From Verrucomicrobiia bacterium (GTDB taxonomy: Bacteria > Verrucomicrobiota > Verrucomicrobiia > Limisphaerales > JADLHS01), in assembly GCA_023953615.1 (NCBI GenBank), contig JAMLJH010000002.1, positions 1,228,492 through 1,292,491 of the forward strand: a stretch of 64,000 nt of DNA, given 5' to 3'. The translations under genes and the position numbers were made by a program. Within the stretch, counting starts at the first letter, position 1. Each line of letters opens with the position of its first letter. Under the pieces are notes generated by a model. It did no database searches, was not told where the DNA came from, and saw nothing but the letters and a program-made list of their open reading frames with translations. Positions 9,441-17,917 of the stretch are shown here, piece by piece.

Positions 9441-9617
9441 GGATGGGTTTGGGGGGAGCATACGCGCCTCGCGTGTGCTGGCGGACGCCTCGTCCGCCGG
9501 AGATGATAACATTTCAAACGCGGCCTACGATTCGCCCACTGGCTGAAGTGAGTGTTCAACGCGCGGCGCGTCAAACCGCATCCGAGGCGGATGCGCTCCC
9601 CAAGTCCACTGTATCAT
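9441..9617 (+). repeat. REP-like palindromic element, family A, copy 2
   Basis: Second copy of the 5995-6170 element, same orientation, about 90% identical. In this copy the GGCGGACG-CCT-CGTCCGCC stem is perfect, while copy 1 has one change in it. The CGCATCCG-AGG-CGGATGCG stem is conserved. It fills most of the 9369-9800 gap between the divergently transcribed sigma factor and rhamnosidase genes. Confidence 0.8.
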
Positions 9618-9800
9618 TCCCGCTCAAGCTCGTTTTTGATCGTTCATTCTGCCGGGATCAGACGCTTCGTACCCGCGCCATCCGTTGACAATGGAGCGGC
9701 AATTCGCCGATGATGGGCGTGATGAAAAATGTATTTTCGCCGCTAAGAACGGTCGCAACCCGCATTTAACCGGACTAACTTTACCCTTATCAAACCCCCT

Positions 9801-12716
9801 ATGAATTCAATTGGCTTGCGACTGACTCTTTCCATTTTGCTGTTCGGTTTTGCCGGCGCCGGCTCCCTGCCGGCGGTTTTGGCGCCGGTGGCGTTGCGTT
9901 GTGAATATCGCGACAATCCGTTGGGCATTGACGAAACCCAACCGCGACTGACCTGGCGGGTCGAATCGAATGAGCGCGGCGCAAAACAAACCGCGTATCG
10001 GATTTTGGTCGCCTCCAACGCCGGACAATTAAATCAGAATCAAGGCGACTTGTGGGACAGCGGCAAGATGACCAGTGCGGAGACGGTGAACATCGTCTAT
10101 GCCGGCCGGGCGTTGGCATCGCGCCAGCAGTGCTTTTGGAAGGTCTGTGTTTGGGATCAAAACGGCGCATCCAGTTGGAGCGAGTCCGCGCAATGGTCCA
10201 TGGGCTTGTTGCAACCGCAGGATTGGTCGGCCCAGTACATCAGCTTTCGCGACACCGCAGCGGTGGAAAAGGACGCGGGCAAATTGCACCTGCCGCCCGC
10301 CCGCCAGTACCGGCACGAATTTACCGCCGCCAAAACAATTCGCCGCGCGACGCTTTATGCCACGGCGCTCGGCATTTATGAGTTTTACCTGAATGGCACG
10401 CGCGTCGGCGATGCGTGGTTCGCGCCCGGTTGGACGGATTATCATCAACGCGCGTATTATTACACCTACGACGTGACGCCGCTCGTGCAGACCGGCAGGA
10501 ACGCCATCGGCGCGTGGCTCGGTGACGGTTGGTATTCGGGTTATCTCGGCTTCGGACTGCTCACGGGCATCGGTACGGAAAAGATTGGTCGCTACACCTA
10601 CGGCAAAACTCCCGCACTCATGGCGCAGTTGGAAATCGAATACAGCGATGGCGCGCGCGAAACCGTCAGCACGGACGTCACTTGGAAGACGAGCGGTGCC
10701 GGCCCCATTCGTGAGGGCGATTTTTTGATGGGCGAATTTTATGATGCGCGACGGGAAACGACCGGTTGGACGAAGATGGGTTTCGATGACGCCCAATGGG
10801 AATCCGCCATTCCCGCCGAAGCCAACGGTCCGGTGCCCGCCACGTTCTATGAATGGCGCAATCCCGAAAAACCGGGCGAAGCGCTCGCAATCAAGGGGCG
10901 ACCGATTGACTTGCGCTTTCAGCGTCCGCCCAAACTGGAAGCGTTCCCCGGAGTGCCCATGCGCGTGGTACAGGAGCTTGCGCCAGTCGCGGTCACCTCG
11001 CCCACCAACGGCGTGTATATTTTCGATCTCGGCCAGAACTTCGCCGGCGTCGTGCGGTTAAAGGTCAAAGGTCCCGCCGGAACGACGGTACAATTGCGTC
11101 ATGGCGAAATGCTGTACCCGGACGGGCGTTTGATGACGGAGAATCTGCGCCGGGCGCGGGCGATTGATCATTACGTGCTGCGTGGTGATCCGCAGGGCGA
11201 GGTCTGGGTGCCACGGTTCACCTTTCACGGATTTCAGTATGTCGAGGTGACAGGTTATCCCGGCACACCCGGACCGGAGGCGATTACGGGTTTGGTGTTA
11301 CAAAGTGACACGCCGTTGGCCAGCGGCTTTACGTGCAGTGATCCGATGGTGAATCGCTTGTTCAAAAACGTGGTGTGGACGCAACGCGCCAACTTTCTCG
11401 ATCTACCGACGGATTGTCCGCAACGTGACGAGCGGTTTGGCTGGACGGGCGACGCGCAAATTTACGTGCATACCGCCACATTAAATGCCGACGTGGCCGC
11501 GTTTTACACCAAATGGCTGCGCGAGTTGATGGAGGCGCAACAGCCGACCGGCGCGTTCCCCGGCTATGCGCCCTACCCGTTTCAACACGGCTGGGATTTC
11601 GGCACGGCCTGGTGCGATGCGGGGATTATTTGTCCCTGGACCATCTGGCAGGCCTACGGCGACACGCGGGTCCTCGAGCGTTGCTGGCCGTTCATGGTGA
11701 AATTCATGGAATGGCGCCAGACCACGAGCCGGGACTTTCTGGGCGTGACGCATGGCAACGAATGGGGCGACTGGTTGTCGGTTGGGGCGAAGACGCCGCT
11801 GGATTTTGTGGATACCGTTTACTTCGCCTACTCGGCTCAACTCATGTCGCAAATGGCCGCCGCGATCGGAAAATCCACCGCCGCTGCCGAATACGCGCAG
11901 TTGTTTCAGAACATCAAAACCGCCTTCGACAGGAAATATGTTCAGGCGAACGGCGCGCTCACCGTGGACACCCAAACCGCCTACGCGCTGGCGCTGTTCA
12001 TGGATTTGATTCCCGCCGGGCAACGGTTGCAATCCGGTAAAATTTTGGCGGATAAATTGCGTCAGGGCGCAACTGCGGAAAATTCCGGCATGACCACAGG
12101 ATTTCTGGGAACGCGACCCCTGCTGCCGGTGCTGACCAGCGTGGGCGAAAATGATCTGGCCGTGCGCCACTTTCAGAGCCGCAATTATCCATCCTGGGGT
12201 TACGAAGTGAGTCAGGGCGCGACGACCATTTGGGAGCGTTGGGACAGTTTCACAAAGGAAAACGGCTTTCAGGGCCGCAACGGCAAACAGAATGCCGAGA
12301 TGAATTCGTTCTCGCATTACTCGTTTGGCGCGGTCTGCGAATGGATGTTCAACGACCTGGCGGGGATTCAATGGGGCAGTCCCGGCTACGCGACCATCGT
12401 CATCCGGCCGCAGCCACCCACGCCAGGCAGCAATACTGATCACGAACCGATCCATTGGGTGCGCGCCCATTACGATTCGATCCGCGGACGTATCGAAAGC
12501 AACTGGCGACGCACACCGGATCAATTCGAGTTGGCAACGCTCATCCCGGCCAATACAACCGCGACGGTCTATCTGCCGGCGAAACAGGCGGACCAAATCA
12601 CCGAAGGGCAATTGCCCATCGCCCAAGTCGAGGGAGTTAAGCTGGTGCGTTTGGCTGACGGCGTGGCGGAACTGAGCGTAACCGCCGGGCAATATCGCTT
12701 TGTGTCAAAACTTTAA
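9801..12716 (+). CDS. secreted alpha-L-rhamnosidase (GH78)
   Basis: A 971-residue GH78 enzyme that would release terminal alpha-L-rhamnose from plant glycosides or pectin. It has a signal peptide (RLTLSILLFGFAGAGSLPA), a fibronectin-like N-terminal domain (PLGIDETQPRLTWRVES), the Bac_rhamnosid_N beta domain (about 170-350), a concanavalin-like domain, the (alpha/alpha)6 barrel from about 500, and a C-terminal beta domain. The catalytic signature DCPQRDERFGWTGDAQ begins at residue 538, with Glu544 the expected general acid. Length and domain order are normal for the family. It may work with the other secreted glycosidases in the window. Confidence 0.93.
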   Translation: MNSIGLRLTLSILLFGFAGAGSLPAVLAPVALRCEYRDNPLGIDETQPRLTWRVESNERGAKQTAYRILVASNAGQLNQNQGDLWDSGKMTSAETVNIVYAGRALASRQQCFWKVCVWDQNGASSWSESAQWSMGLLQPQDWSAQYISFRDTAAVEKDAGKLHLPPARQYRHEFTAAKTIRRATLYATALGIYEFYLNGTRVGDAWFAPGWTDYHQRAYYYTYDVTPLVQTGRNAIGAWLGDGWYSGYLGFGLLTGIGTEKIGRYTYGKTPALMAQLEIEYSDGARETVSTDVTWKTSGAGPIREGDFLMGEFYDARRETTGWTKMGFDDAQWESAIPAEANGPVPATFYEWRNPEKPGEALAIKGRPIDLRFQRPPKLEAFPGVPMRVVQELAPVAVTSPTNGVYIFDLGQNFAGVVRLKVKGPAGTTVQLRHGEMLYPDGRLMTENLRRARAIDHYVLRGDPQGEVWVPRFTFHGFQYVEVTGYPGTPGPEAITGLVLQSDTPLASGFTCSDPMVNRLFKNVVWTQRANFLDLPTDCPQRDERFGWTGDAQIYVHTATLNADVAAFYTKWLRELMEAQQPTGAFPGYAPYPFQHGWDFGTAWCDAGIICPWTIWQAYGDTRVLERCWPFMVKFMEWRQTTSRDFLGVTHGNEWGDWLSVGAKTPLDFVDTVYFAYSAQLMSQMAAAIGKSTAAAEYAQLFQNIKTAFDRKYVQANGALTVDTQTAYALALFMDLIPAGQRLQSGKILADKLRQGATAENSGMTTGFLGTRPLLPVLTSVGENDLAVRHFQSRNYPSWGYEVSQGATTIWERWDSFTKENGFQGRNGKQNAEMNSFSHYSFGAVCEWMFNDLAGIQWGSPGYATIVIRPQPPTPGSNTDHEPIHWVRAHYDSIRGRIESNWRRTPDQFELATLIPANTTATVYLPAKQADQITEGQLPIAQVEGVKLVRLADGVAELSVTAGQYRFVSKL

Positions 12717-12766
12717 GTCACCGACGCAGCCCGACAAACCGTCAGAGTGGGTTTCTCTCTTCCGGC

Positions 12767-14236
12767 TTACGGCCCGCCGGTGTGACAGTCGTTGCACGCG
12801 CCATCAATGGGATCACCGGGATGGCGGAATTCCTGTCCCTGCGGCGTAATCAGATCCAATTCTGCCCCCTGCCCTTGCGCCAGAATGGTATGACAAGATT
12901 GGCAGCCACTGGCAGGAATGGTCCTTTCGGAAGTGGTGGCATGATGCCGGTCGTCGTGGCAACGGAAGCAACCCGGCCAGTCCTTGTGACCAGCGTTCAC
13001 GGGATAGGCCTCCCAGCTCACCTTCATTTCCGGAAAAAAATTCTTACGGTAAATGTTCTGCACCTCGGTCACCAATTGGTCCACTTCCGGGCGATCCGCA
13101 TAAATTTCGCGCAGACCGGCTTTGAGTTTTTCTAGCGCCTCGGTCTCAGTTGCGTATTCCTCTGCCAGCAATTCTACCACGTTGGATTTCACCCAGGGAA
13201 TGCTGGGACTGATTTTGCCAATTCGCATGGCAAAGTTTACCGCGTCATTCGGGGAAGCGTATTGGTGAGCCGGACGATTGTGACAGTCCATACAATCCAT
13301 GGTGCGGATTTCAAAACCGCGCACGTCATTGGTGAAGCGTGGCGTGCGATATTCGGTGATATTACCTTGCGGGTCCGTCACCCGCACCCATGGGATTACC
13401 TGACGCCGCTCGTCCGTGGCAATGTACTCGATTTTATTTTCCTGACTGACATGCCAGTGAATGCCACCCACGGGACCGTATTCGGGATCCGCCCCGCCCA
13501 CGAGCAGAGAGAGGCGTACGGCGTAAGGGGTATTGGTTTCGTCCGCCAGATAGGATTGATAGGTGCGGTCAATGTTGCCCGAAAATTTCTGCGGCCAGTG
13601 GCATTGCTCACACGTCTCGCGGGCCGGCCGTAAATTCCGAATCGGCGTTTTAATGGGGCGATGGTAATCATCCGTGAACACGGCGATGAGTTGATGCACC
13701 CCATTCATCTTAGCGCGCACGAAGGCTTCCGCTCCGCCACCCACATGACATTGCACACAGGAAACCCGAGCGTGCGGGGAAACTTGGTACGCCACATATT
13801 CCGGTTTCATTGGACCATGGCAGGCCTGGCCGCAAAACTGCACCGACTCAGCCACATGGTAGGTCTGGTAACTGCCGATGGCCGTAGCCAGGAGGAAAAC
13901 CACACTTGCTCCACCAAAGATCCACAGTTTCTTGCGATCCTGGGAACGGGAAAGATCCACGGCCAGAAAACTAGAAACAACCACGCCGAGCTTACGCGCG
14001 CGCCAGCGTTGCCACCAAATGCCCGCGACTACCAGAGTCAGCCCGAGAAACAAAAATCCCGGCGCAATCACGTAGGCCAGAATCCCCATGTAGGGATTGC
14101 TGTAGGCTGCGAGCATGTCAATCGCGAAGAGCAGCAGAAACGCGAAGAAACTGCCCACCGCCACCACGCCTCCGGCCAACGTCAACCAGTTGCGCCAAGA
14201 CCCTGATTTCCGTGCCACCTTATCGTCCGTTTTCAT
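12767..14236 (-). CDS. NapC/CymA-like heptaheme inner-membrane cytochrome c
   Basis: Using the ATG at 14236 gives 489 residues starting MKTDDKVARKSGSW; the longer frame from 14287 has no supporting signal. Three membrane helices lie at about 17-40, 49-75 and 104-123. The periplasmic part has seven heme c sites: an unusual CX3CH (CGQACH, 135), then CVQCH (160), CEQCH (209), CMDCH (315), CFRCH (423), CQSCH (445) and CNDCH (481). This is the arrangement of NapC/NirT-like quinol oxidases fused to extra hemes, so the likely role is to take electrons from menaquinol. It is the last gene of the minus-strand cytochrome set, 81 bp after the monoheme gene. Confidence 0.85.
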   Translation of the reverse strand: MKTDDKVARKSGSWRNWLTLAGGVVAVGSFFAFLLLFAIDMLAAYSNPYMGILAYVIAPGFLFLGLTLVVAGIWWQRWRARKLGVVVSSFLAVDLSRSQDRKKLWIFGGASVVFLLATAIGSYQTYHVAESVQFCGQACHGPMKPEYVAYQVSPHARVSCVQCHVGGGAEAFVRAKMNGVHQLIAVFTDDYHRPIKTPIRNLRPARETCEQCHWPQKFSGNIDRTYQSYLADETNTPYAVRLSLLVGGADPEYGPVGGIHWHVSQENKIEYIATDERRQVIPWVRVTDPQGNITEYRTPRFTNDVRGFEIRTMDCMDCHNRPAHQYASPNDAVNFAMRIGKISPSIPWVKSNVVELLAEEYATETEALEKLKAGLREIYADRPEVDQLVTEVQNIYRKNFFPEMKVSWEAYPVNAGHKDWPGCFRCHDDRHHATTSERTIPASGCQSCHTILAQGQGAELDLITPQGQEFRHPGDPIDGACNDCHTGGP

Positions 14237-14317
14237 GCTTTGCTCAAATTCTGCAAGAACAAGCCGGCACCGCATCAAACGGCGCACTGGACCAACCGAA
14301 TGTGACCAACCGCGCTC

Positions 14318-14647
14318 TTATTTTTTGAACGATCGCATGTAAGCAATTAGTTCCTTGATCTCCGCATCCGACAAATCTTCCGCAGGTTTCATGACTTCTT
14401 TACCCTTCTTGTCCTTAAGGCCCTCCTTGATGGCTTTTAAGGCTTCGTCATCCTTCAACGCCGCTTGCACTTTGGCGTCGGTGTAATCTTTGCACCCATT
14501 TTTTTGTCCCATTTTGGTGTCGCCTTTACCCTCTTTCCCATGGCACTTGGCGCAAGATTTGGCGTAAATCTCCTTGGCTTCGGCCGCCCGTGAAGGAAGG
14601 ACGGTGACTGCGGCGAGGACGATCGAGAGTAATAGTATTTTTTTCAT
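14318..14647 (-). CDS. periplasmic monoheme cytochrome c (class I)
   Basis: A 109-residue protein with a signal peptide (KKILLLSIVLAAVTVLPSRA, cleavage near residue 21) and one heme site, CAKCHG at 32-37. A distal Met in KGKEVMKPAEDLSD is the probable sixth ligand, and the C-terminal helix ELIAYMRSF is typical of class I cytochromes. It is lysine-rich and so probably basic on its surface. It lies between the genes for the outer-membrane barrel and the inner-membrane heptaheme protein, which fits a soluble shuttle between the two. Confidence 0.92.
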   Translation of the reverse strand: MKKILLLSIVLAAVTVLPSRAAEAKEIYAKSCAKCHGKEGKGDTKMGQKNGCKDYTDAKVQAALKDDEALKAIKEGLKDKKGKEVMKPAEDLSDAEIKELIAYMRSFKK

Positions 14648-14893
14648 GAGCTTCAGGTGTTATTCGATTTATTCAGCATCCCAACCAAACAAAATCAATT
14701 AAACGTGTCCTTCGCCTGGTGGAGATCAAACTGTACTTGCGCGAATTATCAGACTGCACTTTGGCGATCTTTTGCTGGTTCACATTCACGTCATAATATT
14801 AAAGATCCACCCCGTTTAGGCTCCGCTGAATTTGCCAATGAACAACCCAAATTTGTCGCGTTGCGAATCACTCCGCCTCATGCCAGTTACCCT

Positions 14894-17017
14894 TCAAAAC
14901 CGGTACTGCACGCCGCTGTAAACCGCGTGTGCCTCGTAATCGCGATAAGTTCGCGCGCTGGCATCGGAATAAGCATAGTACCCGTAGCGCAGTGTGCCCC
15001 GCACATTCTTGCTGAAGCGGTGCATTAAAAGGGCACTCACCCCGTGTTCCTCGGCGCCGCTGCCCAAGGGCAGTCCTGCCGGAGCGTTGTCTGTATAATC
15101 GTCGGCGCGATAGTAACTGTAACCGAGTAGCAAATCCGTGCGGTCGCTCCACACGAAGCCGGCGTTGAAGCTGAGACTCCAATAATTGTTCTGAGCTTTG
15201 AGCACTGCGGCGGTATAATCGCGCGCCGGTGTTTTCAAATCACTCAGCACATAATTGAAACCTAGTTGCAGCGACAAGCGCGCCCATGGTGACCAGCTCG
15301 CATTTTGCGCGAAAATGTGGCTGGTCATTTTGGCAGATTCCACCTCGCCCAAGCCCGAAATTGAATCAGGCGTCGTGTGGATGGTGGCGAACCGATATTC
15401 GTAACGACTCACAAGAGTCAAACCGGATCGCGGTCGCCAGGTCATCCGTGCGCTGCCGTCGTAAGTGTCCAAGTCCTGCAAGGTTAGATAAGCCGGATAG
15501 CGATCGCCCACATCATTGTTTGGCGTGCTGTCCAGCTTGTGGTCGTAATCATAACTATGGCGTTTATAGTAGCCGCCTACATCAAAACTGAGCCGTCGCA
15601 CCGGATACCACTTCGCGCTCAAGCTGTATCTTTGATGCAAGCGCGTCTCTTCGGTCTTGCGTTGGATGGGCGCACCGGGGCTGATCGCATCGTTGAAGAT
15701 ACCGCCGAATTCGCGCTGGTTACCCTGCCCTTGATTCCATTCACCCCTGGCGCTGAACACCCAGTTCGTAATGCCACCGTAGCGCACATCCAGGCGTTCC
15801 CGCACGTCAATGGCGTCCGCATCGGCCGTGCTGCTCGTTGCGCCAAAGAGCGAATTGGCGTAAGTGGAAAACGCCGCAGATTGTGCGTTCCAATCCTGCC
15901 GTTCAACTCGGATGGATGGGGTGATGATCAGGGCGCGTGCCGGTTGACTCATTAAGTTCAGATTGAGCACGTAGTCGTGCTTACGCGCGTTGCTGAGCAG
16001 ATTGGTATAACCTTGACCATTCCCCGCGTTGGGCGCAAATAGCACGTCAAAATTATCGCCCCAAATTCGACTGCCGCCCACGTCGTTGTCCAAATCCGCG
16101 AACAGGAATCCTGTCGAGAAAAATAGGTTCTCCTTAAGCCAGGTTTCGGTGAAGGCATGAACGCTGAACCAATCATAGGAACTATTCTGTTGATCAGTCA
16201 CCTTTCGATCTTGCGGCACCCCGCCCACCGGTGGTTCGCCGGGATAGAAGGAGATTTTTTTTGCGTTATTCAAATCGCCGAATTCGTAGCGCAGACTAAG
16301 GCCAACATCCGTGGCTTTAATCCGTTGCCTGGCATCGAACTCGAAAACATGCCGCTCCTCGTCAATCGCCAGAAGTGTCGGCCCCAACCCACTGGAGGGA
16401 AACATCAAACCGGGATGTGTCGGCCCCCAAATCGTCGAACCTTTCTCGCCATCGCGGAACCAATAGGTGTACTTGAAACGCAACGTGGGTAAATTCTCGA
16501 TAGTCAGTCCGCTCTCAACCGAGAATTCACCGCGATCCAGCGTGAGCGCCCGATCGTAAAGCGAATATAGCTGGTCCGTGGGCGGGTAGTAGCCGCCGTC
16601 ACCACTCGACCAGCTGCGAAACTCGCGATAGTTGAGTTTCAGAAAGTAATGCTCCTCTTTTTCCAGGCCGATTCCGAGCCGATAATCATGCAAATCAAAA
16701 AGCCCGCGCCCATCCAGTGAGAAGGCCGTACCTTTGGCGACGTCTTTGTGAAAATGAAAATCCTCGATCCCGCCGAAAAAATGTTCCGTCAGGCGCTGCG
16801 TTTGTTCCGCCTGCGCGGTATTTTTCTGGCTGAAGAAATCGCCGATACCGAGTTCAATCCAATTGCTGCCTGCTTCCTCCGGCCCTTCAAAGCTCGTTTC
16901 ACCGTCAGCCGCCCAACCAGCTTCCGTTCCCAGAATTACCGCCACGCTCATGACCACATGGCGCGGCCAGACTGATCGTTGGTTCCGTCGTTTTTTTATC
17001 CGCGTTTTCTCTTTCAT
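14894..17017 (-). CDS. MtrB/PioB-like outer-membrane beta-barrel porin
   Basis: A 707-residue protein with an N-terminal export signal (VVMSVAVILGTEAGWA, mature end near 37) and then a long series of amphipathic strands rich in Tyr, Trp and Arg, ending in the aromatic residue pattern GVQYRF usual for outer-membrane barrels. Strand features such as FLKLNYREFRSW and LTLVSRYEYRFAT and the overall length match the MtrB/PioB group, in which a 26-28-strand barrel sheaths a multiheme cytochrome. No CXXC near the N-terminus, which Shewanella MtrB has, is visible. The gene lies between the octaheme and monoheme cytochrome genes, the strongest support for this role. Confidence 0.82.
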   Translation of the reverse strand: MKEKTRIKKRRNQRSVWPRHVVMSVAVILGTEAGWAADGETSFEGPEEAGSNWIELGIGDFFSQKNTAQAEQTQRLTEHFFGGIEDFHFHKDVAKGTAFSLDGRGLFDLHDYRLGIGLEKEEHYFLKLNYREFRSWSSGDGGYYPPTDQLYSLYDRALTLDRGEFSVESGLTIENLPTLRFKYTYWFRDGEKGSTIWGPTHPGLMFPSSGLGPTLLAIDEERHVFEFDARQRIKATDVGLSLRYEFGDLNNAKKISFYPGEPPVGGVPQDRKVTDQQNSSYDWFSVHAFTETWLKENLFFSTGFLFADLDNDVGGSRIWGDNFDVLFAPNAGNGQGYTNLLSNARKHDYVLNLNLMSQPARALIITPSIRVERQDWNAQSAAFSTYANSLFGATSSTADADAIDVRERLDVRYGGITNWVFSARGEWNQGQGNQREFGGIFNDAISPGAPIQRKTEETRLHQRYSLSAKWYPVRRLSFDVGGYYKRHSYDYDHKLDSTPNNDVGDRYPAYLTLQDLDTYDGSARMTWRPRSGLTLVSRYEYRFATIHTTPDSISGLGEVESAKMTSHIFAQNASWSPWARLSLQLGFNYVLSDLKTPARDYTAAVLKAQNNYWSLSFNAGFVWSDRTDLLLGYSYYRADDYTDNAPAGLPLGSGAEEHGVSALLMHRFSKNVRGTLRYGYYAYSDASARTYRDYEAHAVYSGVQYRF

Positions 17018-17035
17018 AACCCTTGGTTCCTGGGA

Positions 17036-17917
17036 TTAGTACCGCAGCGACGAGTTTACCCTTGATCCGTGAACGGCCTCGTGACACCCCGCCGTCCAGC
17101 ACGTACCCTGTCCCAAACGCAGAGTGTGATCCGCACCCCCGATCAGGACTTGCCCGCCCGTCACTCGTTGAAAGTGACACTTCAGGCAAAGATTGGCATC
17201 GCGCACGGCCAGCAGCTTCGCGTTCACCGAACCGTGCGGGACATGGCACGTTACGCAACCTTCCCGCATCGCCTCATGTTCAAACACGTACGGACCGTGC
17301 TGCGCGGGATGACAACTCAAGCAGGTGGTATCTTGTGCCCGCAACGCCATGCTGCCTCCCAGATGAATCGAGCCTTGGTGCGGCGGATGGCATTTCGTAC
17401 AACTTATCTGTCCTTCCAAAACAGGATGGTGGCTGGCCAGATTAAATTGGCCGCGCACCTCGCCGTGACAATTGAAGCAGACCGTTTCCACCGCACGCGC
17501 CGCCGGCACGGCCGGATGGGTTCCGGAAGCATTCATGATCGGACGCCCCGGCGCGAAACTGTAGGGTGGCAATACTTCTCCACCCGATTCGGAATGCAGA
17601 CTGCCTGGGCCATGACAAGATTCGCAGCCGGCATTGAGAACATTCGGTCCGCCCATCGTCAAGATCGAGTGTTCAGCGGTCTGGAACGAGCGGTAAATCT
17701 CCGCGTGACATTCCGCACATGCTTTCGAACCGATATATTCCGCACCCGGAACGTCGGGCAACAAGACCGCCACGCGACTGACCGTGCGACAGGAAATAAC
17801 GATCTCCGTCAATAGGAGCACCGCCGCCAGCCAAAGGAGGGTCCGGCCCCACAGGCTGGACAGATATTGCCGCACCTGGGCGATCCACACACTGATTGGG
17901 GCGAAGGGGTAGTTCAT
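17036..17917 (-). CDS. octaheme cytochrome c, probable lipoprotein (MtrA/DmsE-like conduit partner)
   Basis: A 293-residue multiheme protein. The N-terminal hydrophobic stretch (LLWLAAVLLLTEIVISC) ends in VISC, which fits a lipobox, so it may be lipid-anchored rather than soluble. Seven CXXCH sites occur: CAECH (67), CESCH (98), CFNCH (147), CTKCH (173), CLSCH (199), CVTCH (221), CLKCH (244), plus a final CX4CH (CWTAGCH, 273). Repeats of the form CxxCHxPH are typical of the MtrA/DmsE family, which sits inside the barrel. Its ATG overlaps the stop of the nonaheme gene (ATGA), so translation is probably coupled. The porin gene starts 18 bp downstream. Confidence 0.85.
   Translation of the reverse strand: MNYPFAPISVWIAQVRQYLSSLWGRTLLWLAAVLLLTEIVISCRTVSRVAVLLPDVPGAEYIGSKACAECHAEIYRSFQTAEHSILTMGGPNVLNAGCESCHGPGSLHSESGGEVLPPYSFAPGRPIMNASGTHPAVPAARAVETVCFNCHGEVRGQFNLASHHPVLEGQISCTKCHPPHQGSIHLGGSMALRAQDTTCLSCHPAQHGPYVFEHEAMREGCVTCHVPHGSVNAKLLAVRDANLCLKCHFQRVTGGQVLIGGADHTLRLGQGTCWTAGCHEAVHGSRVNSSLRY

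Noticed and set aside
12767..14287. Nitrite reductase NrfHA interpretation of the cytochrome genes
   Set aside because: No CXXCK heme site typical of NrfA is present, and the neighbouring barrel protein favours an outer-membrane conduit.
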